DNA of 64,000 bases. Origin: Variovorax sp. OK212 (GTDB taxonomy: Bacteria > Pseudomonadota > Gammaproteobacteria > Burkholderiales > Burkholderiaceae_C). The stretch covers positions 1-64,000 of the forward strand of contig NZ_FOLP01000032.1 of NCBI RefSeq assembly GCF_900112425.1, in the 5' to 3' direction. The notes under the pieces were generated by a model, which saw only the letters and a program-made list of their open reading frames with translations, was not told the origin of the DNA and searched no databases. Of the stretch, positions 8,342-20,302 are shown in pieces (positions within the stretch are counted from its first letter, which is position 1; each line of letters begins with the position of its first letter). The position numbers and the translations under genes were made by a program.

Positions 8342-8410
8342 GGGATTTCCCTTGAGTGATGACTACCGCAGCTGATACGGGCGGGCGCCCGCAACGGGGT
8401 TAACTTTTTT

Positions 8411-10406
<1,996 letters not shown>

Positions 10407-10414
<8 letters not shown>

Positions 10415-11081
10415 TCGGAGTGTCTCCCGGAGGATTCTTTTTCAGTTGAAACGCGGGCACCACGCCCGGATCGGGTCGGCCGCTGAAGATGCGGGCAACG
10501 CGGGCGAACAGCGCCTTGAGGAAACGCCAGCTCTTGCGGATGAGCCACACGCTCAGCACAAGCACCAGCACGAACAGCACGAGAAAGACGAAGGGGTGCG
10601 CCACCGCCAGCCACAGCCCCGCGGGCACCATGGTGTCCTCGACCAGCGAGGCGCCCACGTTGGAGAACGGCTCGGGCGAGGTGTTGATGGCCGCGCGCGT
10701 GGTGGCCTTGGCCGCATGCGCCGTGGCCGCGAAGCCGCCGCCCACCAGCGCCGCGACGAGCGCCATCACGCCATGGTCGGCGCCGAACACGCTGGCCGCG
10801 AGCGCCGCGCCCGCGGGAATGCGGATGGCCGTGTGCACCACGTCCCACAGCGAGTCGAGCCCGGGAATCTTGTCGGCGAAGAACTCGACGAACACCATGA
10901 AGCCGCTGGCCGCGATGACCACCGGATGCGCCAGCAGCTGCAGCCCGCTGGGCAACGGCACCCAGCCGAAGTAGCCGACCACGCCGGTCAGCAGCACGAC
11001 CAGGTACAGCCGCACGCCGCTGGCCCAGCCGATGGCGGCGGCCAGCGCGAGCAGTTGGGGCATGTCGAGGCTGGTGTTCAT
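10407..11081 (-). CDS. DUF4126 family integral membrane protein
   Basis: A 224-residue membrane protein with several hydrophobic helices (about 8-40, 50-65, 90-125, 150-182) and a basic cytoplasmic tail. The N-terminal ALAAAIGWASGVRLYLVVLLTG and the GGGFAATAHAAKATTRAAIN segment are characteristic of DUF4126. Function unknown. It is inside the leucine operon, overlapping the mccA start by 8 bases and lying 9 bases after the SMI1-like gene, so it is almost certainly co-translated with MccA. Its role in leucine use is not evident. Confidence 0.85.
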
Positions 11082-11090
11082 GGCGGGGCC

Positions 11091-11603
11091 TCAGTCGAAT
11101 TCGATGGTGCCGGCTTCCATGGAAGCCACGAGGTCCGTGAGCCATGCGTCGAACGACGCGTGTTCCACGGGGCGGTCTTCGTCGGCTTTCCAGAACGCAA
11201 TCAGTTGCCCGGGCTGGCCGCCGCCTTCGGCATCGATGTCGACGCACAGGTGGCTGCCGCCGCCGTTCGACAGAAAGGGCACCCAGCCGCGCCGCCAGGT
11301 GGCGGGGTCTTCGAAGTCGGTGCCGATCATCTCGTCGAGCATCCCCTTGGTGTCGGCGATGTCCTCGAGCGCGCTGAACATGCGGTTGTCCTGCAGGCTG
11401 TCGAAGGCGCTGTTCGGCTGGCCGTCGCGCCAGCGGTAGAGCGCGCGAAAGGCTTCGGGCAGCTTCAGCGAGAACCTGGCCTCGAACGCGTCGAGCGCGG
11501 CGTCGTCCACGCCGGGCCGCAGCAGCGCGCGGTAGTCCGCGCGGTGCGCGGCCAGCCACGCGTCCATGCGCTGGATGGGTTCGATGAGTGCGCCGTGCGA
11601 CAT
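11091..11603 (-). CDS. SMI1/KNR4 (SUKH) family protein
   Basis: A 170-residue protein with the SUKH fold signature: an acidic start (DDAALDAFEARFSLKLPEAFRALYRWRDGQ), then WVPFLSNGGGSHLCVDIDAEGGGQPGQLIAFW. In bacteria, SUKH proteins include contact-dependent toxin immunity proteins and metabolic accessory proteins. No toxin gene is near. It sits between liuC (5-base gap) and the DUF4126 gene in a catabolic operon, so here it more likely has a metabolic or housekeeping role. This is inference. Confidence 0.85.
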   Translation of the reverse strand: MSHGALIEPIQRMDAWLAAHRADYRALLRPGVDDAALDAFEARFSLKLPEAFRALYRWRDGQPNSAFDSLQDNRMFSALEDIADTKGMLDEMIGTDFEDPATWRRGWVPFLSNGGGSHLCVDIDAEGGGQPGQLIAFWKADEDRPVEHASFDAWLTDLVASMEAGTIEFD

Positions 11604-11608
11604 GCCGC

Positions 11609-12409
11609 TCAGCCCTTGTTCGCTTCCAGCCACGACGGCTTGCGCTTCTGCAGGAAGGCCTGCACGCCTTCGCGGCCCTCGTCGCTGGCGCGGATGTCGG
11701 CGATGCCTTCGACCGTCTTCGCGATCAGCGCATCGTCGATCTCCTGGCCGGCCACATCGGCAATCAGCTGCTTGCAGGCGCGCACGGCGGCCGGGCTCGC
11801 GCCGGTCAGCGCCTTCACGAGTTCGTCGACCTTGGCGTCGAGCGCGCCGGCCGCGACCACCTCGTGCACGAAACCGATGCGGTGCGCCTCGACGGCGGTG
11901 AAGCGCTCGGCCGTGACGAAGTAGCGCTGCGACGCGCGCGTGCCCATTGCGCGCAGCACGTACGGGCTGATGGTCGCGGGCACCAGGCCGATCTTCACTT
12001 CGCTCAGGCAGTACCAGGCCGTATCGACGCTCACGGCCATGTCGCAGGCCGCAACCAGCCCCATGCCGCCCGCGTACACGTCGCCCTGCACGCGCGCGAT
12101 GGTGGGCTTGGGGCACTCGGCGATGGTGCGCAGCATGGCGGCCAGCTTGCCCGCGTCGGCGATGTTCTCGTCGCGCGTGTAGTCGGCCATGCGGCGCATC
12201 CAGTTGAGGTTGGCGCCGGCGCAGAAAGCCGGGCCGTTCGCGCCGAGCACCACGGCTTTCACCTGCGCGGCGGCGCCGGCTTCGGTGAAGGCCCGCGTCA
12301 GCTCGGCGATGACGATGTCGTCGAAGGCGTTGCGGGCGTCGGGCTGGTCGAGCCAGATGCGGGCGATGGCGCCGTCGAAGCTCAGTTGCAGTTTGGTGTA
12401 GTCGCTCAT
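11609..12409 (-). CDS. liuC: methylglutaconyl-CoA hydratase (enoyl-CoA hydratase family)
   Basis: A 266-residue crotonase. The oxyanion hole is formed by AFCAGANLNWM and by the GDVYAGGMGLVAACD segment, and the SEVKIGLVPATISPYV region follows, with NLNWM typical of gamma-carboxygeranoyl/methylglutaconyl-CoA hydratases. It hydrates 3-methylglutaconyl-CoA to HMG-CoA, the step between MccAB and HMG-CoA lyase. The start at 12409 is 16 bases downstream of the hydrolase stop. Operon position supports the assignment. Confidence 0.9.
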   Translation of the reverse strand: MSDYTKLQLSFDGAIARIWLDQPDARNAFDDIVIAELTRAFTEAGAAAQVKAVVLGANGPAFCAGANLNWMRRMADYTRDENIADAGKLAAMLRTIAECPKPTIARVQGDVYAGGMGLVAACDMAVSVDTAWYCLSEVKIGLVPATISPYVLRAMGTRASQRYFVTAERFTAVEAHRIGFVHEVVAAGALDAKVDELVKALTGASPAAVRACKQLIADVAGQEIDDALIAKTVEGIADIRASDEGREGVQAFLQKRKPSWLEANKG

Positions 12410-12425
12410 GTCTGTTGTCTTGTCG

Positions 12426-13295
12426 TCATTGCAGGTGCTGGGGCAGGCCCAGCTTCGCGAGGAACCGGTCCACCATGGGCACCCAGCTCGCAACGTTGGC
12501 GCGGCCTTCGAAGAAGGCGTGGCCGTCGTTGCCGTAGGGCGGCACGCCCTCGAAGCGCACATCGACGCCCTGGGCCTTGTAGGCCGCCAGCAGCCGGCCC
12601 GCCAACGCGGGGCCGAAGAAGTGGTCGTTCTCCGAATAGACCCACAGCATCGGCACCCTGGTGGTCGAGGCATAGCGGCCGAAGGCATCGACCAGCTTCG
12701 CCTCGTTGCACACGTCGTCGGGCCCGCGCGAGCCGCGCCCGCCGGCAAAGTTGATGGTGCCGACCACGCCGGCCGGGTTCAGGCTGGAGAGCGCCAGCAC
12801 CCCGAAGCCGCCGGCCGACTTTCCCAGCAGCACCATGTGCTGCGCGTCGGCGTACGGCAGCGTGCGCGCGTAGTCGAGCGCGGCGCCGATGTCCTTCGCG
12901 CTCTCCAGGCCGGCCTGCACGTAGTCGGGGTTGGCGCAGCTGAAGTAGTTCTCGGCCCACGGCCCGTCGGACTTGCCGTAGCCGCGGCGCATCGGGTTGA
13001 TGACCACGAAGCCGCGCTTAGCGAACATCTCGGCTTGCCGCTCGTAGCGGTCCTGCATCTTGGGGAACTCGGCGGGCGAGCGCGGCGTGCCGTGGTTGAT
13101 CACCAGCACCGGAAACGGCCCGTCGCCCTCGGGCCTGTATTCGGTGGCCGCGAGCTTGATGCGCGACTCGCCGAAGAAGCCCTTGACCGTCATCGGGATC
13201 TCGACGTCGCGGCGCGCCACGGCCTGCGCCTGCGCCTGCCCACCGAGCGCGCAGCAGAGCAGTGCGGCAATGAACGTGAATGTGCGCAGCGTCAT
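12426..13295 (-). CDS. exported alpha/beta-hydrolase (dienelactone-hydrolase/peptidase-like)
   Basis: A 289-residue protein with a signal peptide (MTLRTFTFIAALLCCALGGQ, cleavage near AQA). The hydrolase fold follows: LVINHGTPRS (oxyanion region), GKSAG (nucleophile Ser160), and late Asp and His candidates in SENDHF and NDGHAFFE. It is predicted periplasmic. It lies 20 bases after mccB inside the leucine operon, an unusual place for an exported esterase or peptidase. It might release isovaleryl or leucine-containing substrates. That role is speculative. Confidence 0.8.
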   Translation of the reverse strand: MTLRTFTFIAALLCCALGGQAQAQAVARRDVEIPMTVKGFFGESRIKLAATEYRPEGDGPFPVLVINHGTPRSPAEFPKMQDRYERQAEMFAKRGFVVINPMRRGYGKSDGPWAENYFSCANPDYVQAGLESAKDIGAALDYARTLPYADAQHMVLLGKSAGGFGVLALSSLNPAGVVGTINFAGGRGSRGPDDVCNEAKLVDAFGRYASTTRVPMLWVYSENDHFFGPALAGRLLAAYKAQGVDVRFEGVPPYGNDGHAFFEGRANVASWVPMVDRFLAKLGLPQHLQ

Positions 13296-13315
13296 GACGG
13301 GTCCCTGGCCGGCTC

Positions 13316-14937
13316 TTACATGCGGAAGATGCCGAACTTCGGCTCGGGGATCGGCGCGTTGCGCGCGGCCGCCAGGCCCAGCGCAAGCACGCGGCGCGTG
13401 TCGGCCGGATCGATGATGCCGTCGTCCCAGATGCGCGCGGTGGCGTAGTAGGGGTGGCCCTGGTCTTCGTACTGCTGGCGGATCGGCGCCTTGAAGGCTT
13501 CTTCCTCCTCCTTGCTCCAGCTGCCGCCCTTGAGCTCGATGCCGTCGCGCTTCACGGTGGCCAGCACGCTCGCGGCCTGCTCGCCACCCATGACGCTGAT
13601 GCGCGCGTTGGGCCACATCCACAGGAAGCGCGGGCTGTAGGCGCGCCCGCACATGCCGTAGTTGCCGGCGCCGAAGCTGCCGCCGATGATGATGGTGAAC
13701 TTGGGCACGTTGGCGGTGGCCACGGCCGTCACCATCTTGGCGCCATGGCGCGCGATGCCTTCGTTCTCGTACTTGCGCCCCACCATGAAGCCGGTGATGT
13801 TCTGCAGGAACACCAGCGGAATCTTGCGCTGGCAGCACAGCTCGATGAAGTGCGCGCCCTTCTGCGCCGACTCGCTGAACAGGATGCCGTTGTTGGCGAC
13901 GATGCCCACGGGCATGCCCTCGATCTCGGCGAAGCCGCAGACCAGCGTGGCGCCGAAGCGCGCCTTGAACTCGTGGAACTCGCTGCCGTCGACGATGCGC
14001 GCAATGATCTCGCGCACGTCGAAGGGCTTGCGCGTGTCGGTCGGGATCACGCCGTAGAGCTCTTCGCGCGGGAACGCTGGCTCGCGCACCGCGGCCTTGG
14101 CGCCGCCTTCTGCGGCGGTCTTCGCATTGAGGTTCGCCACCGCCGAGCGCGCGAGCGCCAGTGCGTGCAGGTCGTTCTGCGCGAGGTGGTCGACCACGCC
14201 CGACAGGCGCGTGTGCACGTCGCCGCCGCCGAGGTCCTCGGCCGTCACGACCTCGCCCGTGGCCGCCTTCACGAGCGGGGGGCCGCCCAGGAAGATGGTG
14301 CCCTGGTTCTTCACGATGATCGACTCGTCGCTCATCGCCGGCACGTAGGCGCCGCCGGCCGTGCACGAGCCCATGACCACCGCGATCTGCGGGATGCCCT
14401 GGGCGCTCATGTTGGCCTGGTTGTAGAAGATGCGGCCGAAGTGGTCGCGGTCGGGAAACACCTCGTCCTGGTTCGGCAGGTTGGCGCCGCCCGAGTCGAC
14501 CAGGTAGATGCAGGGCAGGCGGTTCTGCTCGGCGATCTCCTGCGCGCGCAGGTGCTTCTTGACGGTCAGCGGGTAGTAGGTGCCGCCCTTCACCGTCGCG
14601 TCGTTGCACACGATCATGCAGTCGACGCCATTCACGCGGCCGATGCCCGCGATGAGGCCCGCGCCCGGCGCCGACTCGGCCCCCTTGGCGTCGAGGTACA
14701 TCGCATGCGCGGCCAGCGGCGCGATTTCGAGGAAGGGCGTGCCCGGGTCGAGCAGCTCGGCCACGCGGTCGCGCGGCAGCAGCTTGCCGCGCGCGGTGTG
14801 CTTGGCGCGCGCGGCCTCGCCGCCGCCCTGCTCCACTTTGGCGAATTGCTTGTGCAGGTCGTCGACCAGCGCGCGCATGGCGGTGGCATTGGCCTGGAAG
14901 TCGGCCGAACGGGCGTTGAGTTTGGTTTCGAGTTGGC

Positions 14938-14941
<4 letters not shown>
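13316..14941 (-). CDS. mccB: 3-methylcrotonyl-CoA carboxylase, carboxyltransferase beta subunit
   Basis: A 541-residue carboxyltransferase with two crotonase-like halves. Motifs seen are DSGGANLPNQDEVFPDRDHFGRI, GSCTAGGAYVPAMSDE, and the biotin-pocket segments FLQNITGFMVG and IIGGSFGAGNYGMCGRAYSPRF. GNYGMCGRAY is typical of methylcrotonyl-CoA carboxylases. It works with MccA on the leucine route. Its start overlaps the stop of the acyl-CoA synthetase by ATGA. Confidence 0.95.
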
Positions 14942-16617
<1,676 letters not shown>

Positions 16618-16637
16618 TTCCTTGTCTCCTTGTCTGG

Positions 16638-16750
16638 CTCCTTCCCTTTCGGGGGAAGGTCGGGATGGGGGCAAGCGGCGCTGGTTCGGCGCTGTGCTTC
16701 ATCGGCCGCCGCGAGCCCCCACCCCTGCCCTCCCCCGAAAGGGGAGGGAG
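16638..16750. repeat. GC-rich intergenic palindromic repeat, copy C
   Basis: The third copy of the repeat seen twice at 2726-2972, filling the ivd to acyl-CoA synthetase spacer. It has CTTCCCTTTCGGGGGAAGG at the left, GGGATGGGGGC paired with GAGCCCCCACCCC inside, and CCCTCCCCCGAAAGGGGAGGG at the right. In RNA it would form strong stem-loops inside the leucine operon and could reduce read-through. Confidence 0.8.
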
Positions 16751-16759
16751 AAAAGCATC

Positions 16760-17932
16760 CTAGGCCGTTTCAGCGAACAGCTCGCGACCGATCAGCATGC
16801 GGCGGATTTCGCTCGTGCCCGCGCCGATCTCGTACAGCTTCGCGTCGCGCCACAGCCGCTCGACCGGAAACTCCTTCGTGTAGCCCACGCCGCCCAGCGC
16901 CTGGATGGCCTCGCCGGCCATCCACGTCGCCTTCTCGGCCGAGTACAGAATCGCGCCGGCCGCGTCCTTGCGGAAGGTGCGCGCGTGGTCGTTGCGATCG
17001 CAGGCCTTGCCCACCGCGTACACGTAGGCGCGCGTGGCCTGCCAGGTCGAGTACATGTCGGCCAGCTTGCCCTGCATCAGCTGGAACTCGCCGATGCTCT
17101 GGCCGAACTGCTTGCGGTCGTGAACGAAGGGCAGCACCGCGTCCATGCACGCGGCCATGATGCCCAGCGGGCCGCCCGACAGCACCGCGCGCTCGTAGTC
17201 GAGGCCGCTCATCAGCACCTTCGCGCCCATGCCCTCGCCGCCCAGCACGTTCTCCTCGGGCACTTCGCAGTTGTCGAAGAACAGCGGGAAGGTGTTGGAG
17301 CCGCGCATGCCGAGCTTGTCGAGCTTGTTGCCGGCCGAGAAGCCCTTGTAGTTCTTCTCGACGATGAAGGCCGTCATGCCGCGCGCGCCCATCTCGGGTT
17401 CGGTCTTGGCGTAGATGACCAGCGTGTCGGCGTCGCCGCCGTTGGTGATCCACATCTTGCCGCCGTTGAGCACGTAGTAGCCGTTCTTCTTCTCGGCCTT
17501 GAGCTTCATGCTCACCACGTCGGAGCCGGCGTTGGGCTCGCTCATGGCCAGCGCGCCCACGTGCTCGCCGCTCACCAGCTTGGGCAGGTACTTCTTCTTC
17601 TGCGCGTCGCTGCCGTTGCGGTGGATCTGGTTCACGCACAGGTTGGAGTGCGCGCCGTAGGACAGGCCCACCGAGGCCGAGGCACGCGAGACTTCTTCCA
17701 TCGCCACGATGTGGGCCAGGTAGCCCAGCTCGGTGCCGCCGAACTCTTCCTTCACCGTCATGCCGTGCAGGCCCAGCTCGCCGAGCTTTTGCCACAGGTC
17801 GTGCGGGAACAGGTTGTCGCGGTCGATGTCGGCGGCGCGCGGTGCGATTTCGTTCGCGGCGAAGTCCTGGATGGCGCTGCGCAGCGAATCGATGGTCTCG
17901 CCCAGGTCGAAGTTCAGGCCGGGATCGTGCAT
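16760..17932 (-). CDS. ivd: isovaleryl-CoA dehydrogenase
   Basis: A 390-residue acyl-CoA dehydrogenase that converts isovaleryl-CoA to 3-methylcrotonyl-CoA. The diagnostic base is Glu247 in SGLDYERAVLSGGPLG, the isovaleryl-type position, while the C-terminal segment reads YEIGAGTSEIRR rather than YEGT. Other motifs are LAMSEPNAGSD, WITNGG and ALGGVGYTKEFPVERLWRD. It is the first gene of the leucine operon and is divergent from an araC gene, with candidate operator repeats in the 141-base spacer. Confidence 0.96.
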   Translation of the reverse strand: MHDPGLNFDLGETIDSLRSAIQDFAANEIAPRAADIDRDNLFPHDLWQKLGELGLHGMTVKEEFGGTELGYLAHIVAMEEVSRASASVGLSYGAHSNLCVNQIHRNGSDAQKKKYLPKLVSGEHVGALAMSEPNAGSDVVSMKLKAEKKNGYYVLNGGKMWITNGGDADTLVIYAKTEPEMGARGMTAFIVEKNYKGFSAGNKLDKLGMRGSNTFPLFFDNCEVPEENVLGGEGMGAKVLMSGLDYERAVLSGGPLGIMAACMDAVLPFVHDRKQFGQSIGEFQLMQGKLADMYSTWQATRAYVYAVGKACDRNDHARTFRKDAAGAILYSAEKATWMAGEAIQALGGVGYTKEFPVERLWRDAKLYEIGAGTSEIRRMLIGRELFAETA

Positions 17933-18020
17933 GGGGTTTGTCTCCTCTGAAGGGGTCGGCGCGCAGTGCTACCCGCGCTGGATGGCGCTTGAAAGATCGC
18001 AGCTTACGCCTCGTCGCGCC

Positions 18021-18055
18021 GCAATTGGCGCCACAATGGTTGCAAATTGCGCCAC
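18021..18055. promoter_or_regulatory. two 14-base direct repeats, candidate AraC binding sites
   Basis: GCAATTGGCGCCAC (18021-18034) and GCAAATTGCGCCAC (18042-18055) match at 12 of 14 positions and are spaced 21 bases apart, two helical turns. They lie between ivd and the divergent araC gene. Same-face direct repeats are what AraC/XylS regulators usually bind. Control of ivd and of araC itself is inferred. Confidence 0.65.
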
Positions 18056-18073
18056 GCCCCGCCCAATAGAGCC

Positions 18074-19102
18074 ATGTCATCACCCTCGTTCCTGCGACCC
18101 GCCCGCGCCGTCACGCCGATGGCCTTCGTGAGAGCCATCGTGCAGGGCTACGAGCGCTACGGCATGGACCCGGCCCAGGCCCTGAAGGCGGCACAGATCA
18201 CGCCGCGCGAACTGGTCCGGCCGGGCGCACGCGTGACGGCCTCGCAGTTCGAGGCGCTGTCGGACCATGCCATGCAGGAACTCGACGACGAGGCGCTCGG
18301 CTGGTTCTCGCGGCGCCTGCCCTGGGGCAGCTACGGCATGCTGTGCCGCGCCTCGCTCGGCTCGCCCGACCTGGGCGTGGCCATCAAGCGCTGGTGCCGC
18401 CACCACCGGCTGCTGACCGAGGACATCGGCCTGTCGCTGGACGTGGCGGGCGGCATGGCCACGCTGCGCATCACCGAGAACCGACCGCTCGGCGACGCGT
18501 TTCGCGAGTTCTGCCTGGTGACCAGCCTGCGCTTCATGCACGGCTACATGTGCTGGGCGATCGACTCGCGCATCTCGCTGCGCGAAGCCACCTTTCCGTT
18601 CGCCGCGCCGCCGCACGCCGACGCCTACGCGCCCATGTTCACGCCCGAGGTGCGCTTCGGCGAAGCGCAGGCCAGCATCGGCTTCGACGAGCGCTACCTG
18701 GCGCTGCCGCTGCAGCGCGACGAGCGCGCGCTGCGCACCATGCTCAAGCGCGCGCTGCCGCTGACCATCCTGCAGTACCGGCGCGACCGCCTGCTGGGCC
18801 AGCGCGTGCGCGAGCTGCTGCGCTCGCGCGCCAGCGAGGCCACCACCGCCGAGGCGCTGGCCGCGCTGCTCAACGTGTCCAGCCGCACGCTGCACCGACA
18901 GCTGCACGAGGAAGGCACCTCGCTGCAGGTGCTGAAGAACGAGGTGCGCCACGAGATGGCCGTCGACCAGCTGCGCCGCACCACGCGGCCCATCAAGCAG
19001 GTGGCGCTGGCGGTGGGCTTTCGCAACGAGAAGAGCTTTTCACGCGCCTTCCTGCAGTGGACCGGGCACGCGCCGCGCGACTTCCGCCAGCAGGGGCTGT
19101 GA
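18074..19102 (+). CDS. AraC-family transcriptional regulator
   Basis: A ~342-residue regulator: an N-terminal arabinose-binding-like effector domain (about 15-195) and a C-terminal double HTH (about 240-340, including LAALLNVSSRTLHRQLHEEGTS and QVALAVGFRNEKSFSRAFLQWTGHAP). The start at 18074 is chosen because the upstream ATG at 18047 falls within the direct repeats. It is divergent from ivd, so it is the likely regulator of the leucine operon. Its last 63 bases overlap, on the opposite strand, the 3' end of the Rieske gene. Confidence 0.92.
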   Translation: MSSPSFLRPARAVTPMAFVRAIVQGYERYGMDPAQALKAAQITPRELVRPGARVTASQFEALSDHAMQELDDEALGWFSRRLPWGSYGMLCRASLGSPDLGVAIKRWCRHHRLLTEDIGLSLDVAGGMATLRITENRPLGDAFREFCLVTSLRFMHGYMCWAIDSRISLREATFPFAAPPHADAYAPMFTPEVRFGEAQASIGFDERYLALPLQRDERALRTMLKRALPLTILQYRRDRLLGQRVRELLRSRASEATTAEALAALLNVSSRTLHRQLHEEGTSLQVLKNEVRHEMAVDQLRRTTRPIKQVALAVGFRNEKSFSRAFLQWTGHAPRDFRQQGL

Positions 19103-20152
19103 GGCGGCCGCAGCAGAGCGATCCGCGCGCTCTGCCTCCTCGGCCTCCACGGCCTGCGCCACCAGCCGGCGGAACTGGATCAGCGCCGAATCCATTGCCA
19201 GCGGCAGCATCGGCGCCGCGGGGTCGCGCTCGATGTTGCGCGCCTGCGCGGTGATCATGTCGCGGTCTTCGTTGAAGGCGACGATCAGGCTGTCGTGGAT
19301 GGTGCGCGTGAGCTTCTCGCCCCCGAGCGAAGGCCGGTGCGACTGCTGGAAGAAATAGTGCGTGGTGGTTTCGGTCTCGGGCGTGAGCGTCTGGCAGCTG
19401 TGCAGCTCCACCGCGCGCCGCATGTCGCCCTCGGCATCGCCCACCGGCCGGCCGCCCGAATGCATCAGCAGCGTGCCGGGCAGCACGAAGTCGTAGACGA
19501 ACCAACGGTCGAAGCGCGGGTTGTCGCCGAAGTCGCGCGCGCCGGCCCAGTGGGCGGGCGGCGGCACGTCGGGCACCTTGCGCGTGACGCGCAGGCCGCG
19601 CTCGATCTTCTCGATGGCCGGCCGCGCCTGCGCGATGGCGGTCGAGCCGCCCAGCGTCTTCTCGTGCACGTAGCTCAGGTGCGAGAAGTCGAGCAGGTTG
19701 TCGCAGATCAGCAGGTACGGCGTGTCGTAGTGCAGGTAGCCCGGGATGTTCAGCCACTGCGGGTCGTCGCAGGAATGGTTGTCGGGCAGCAGCGCGGTGT
19801 CGGCCCGCCCGGCGTCGCCCATCCACACGAACACCCAGCGGTTGCGCACCTCCACCGGGTAGCTGCGCACGCGGGCCTTGGGCGGCACCGTCTCCATGCC
19901 CGGCGCCTCGACGCAGATGCCCCGCGCGTCGAACTTGAGGCCGTGGTAGCCGCAGCGCACGCAGTCGCCTTCGCGCCGGCCCTTCGACAGCGGCGCGAGC
20001 CGGTGGCAGCAGCGGTCTTCGAGCGCCACGATGTCGCCGCCGGACTGCCGCATCAGCAGCAGCGGCTCGCCGATCACGGTGCGGTTGAACAGGCCTTCGG
20101 CCGGAATCTCGTGGTCCCAGGCGACCACATACCAGCAGTTGCGGATGAACAT
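19040..20152 (-). CDS. Rieske [2Fe-2S] aromatic ring-oxygenase / O-demethylase subunit
   Basis: A 370-residue oxygenase. The Rieske centre is Cys48-x-His50 and Cys67-x2-His70. The mononuclear iron site is DNLLDFSHLSYVH. The layout matches vanillate demethylase and related Rieske demethylases or hydroxylases. A reductase partner is not adjacent. The last ~20 residues are encoded antisense to the araC 3' end, so the C-terminus may be longer than in relatives. Its neighbours give no clear substrate; the LuxR-type gene upstream on the same strand may control it. Confidence 0.9.
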   Translation of the reverse strand: MFIRNCWYVVAWDHEIPAEGLFNRTVIGEPLLLMRQSGGDIVALEDRCCHRLAPLSKGRREGDCVRCGYHGLKFDARGICVEAPGMETVPPKARVRSYPVEVRNRWVFVWMGDAGRADTALLPDNHSCDDPQWLNIPGYLHYDTPYLLICDNLLDFSHLSYVHEKTLGGSTAIAQARPAIEKIERGLRVTRKVPDVPPPAHWAGARDFGDNPRFDRWFVYDFVLPGTLLMHSGGRPVGDAEGDMRRAVELHSCQTLTPETETTTHYFFQQSHRPSLGGEKLTRTIHDSLIVAFNEDRDMITAQARNIERDPAAPMLPLAMDSALIQFRRLVAQAVEAEEAERADRSAAAASQPLLAEVARRVPGPLQEGA

Positions 20153-20242
20153 TGCGCGCTTGTCTCCATCGGGTGGTTGTTTTTCGCGATGGTGGCGCGC
20201 GCGGGCGGCGGGCCCGTCCCCTGCGCGGGGGACACGCTCGGC

Positions 20243-20302
20243 TATTCGCCTGAGCCGGTGCCTGAGCCAGCGCCGGTTCCGATGTCGGTACCGATGTCGG
20301 TT
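20243..20302. repeat. short tandem 12-base repeats
   Basis: Two adjacent 12-base pairs: GCCTGAGCCGGT / GCCTGAGCCAGC, then CCGATGTCGGTA / CCGATGTCGGTT. They fill the end of the spacer between the LuxR-type gene and the Rieske gene. CCGATGTCGG is itself a near palindrome. Tandem control sites or slippage products are both possible. Confidence 0.5.

Noticed and set aside
8342..8410. Terminator between mccA and the DUF4349 gene
   Set aside because: A GGGCGCCC inverted element exists but has no T-run in the direction of mccA transcription, so I did not list it.
11091..11603. Toxin-immunity system suggested by the SMI1/KNR4 gene
   Set aside because: No large polymorphic toxin, secretion gene or second immunity gene is near; the gene is embedded in a catabolic operon.
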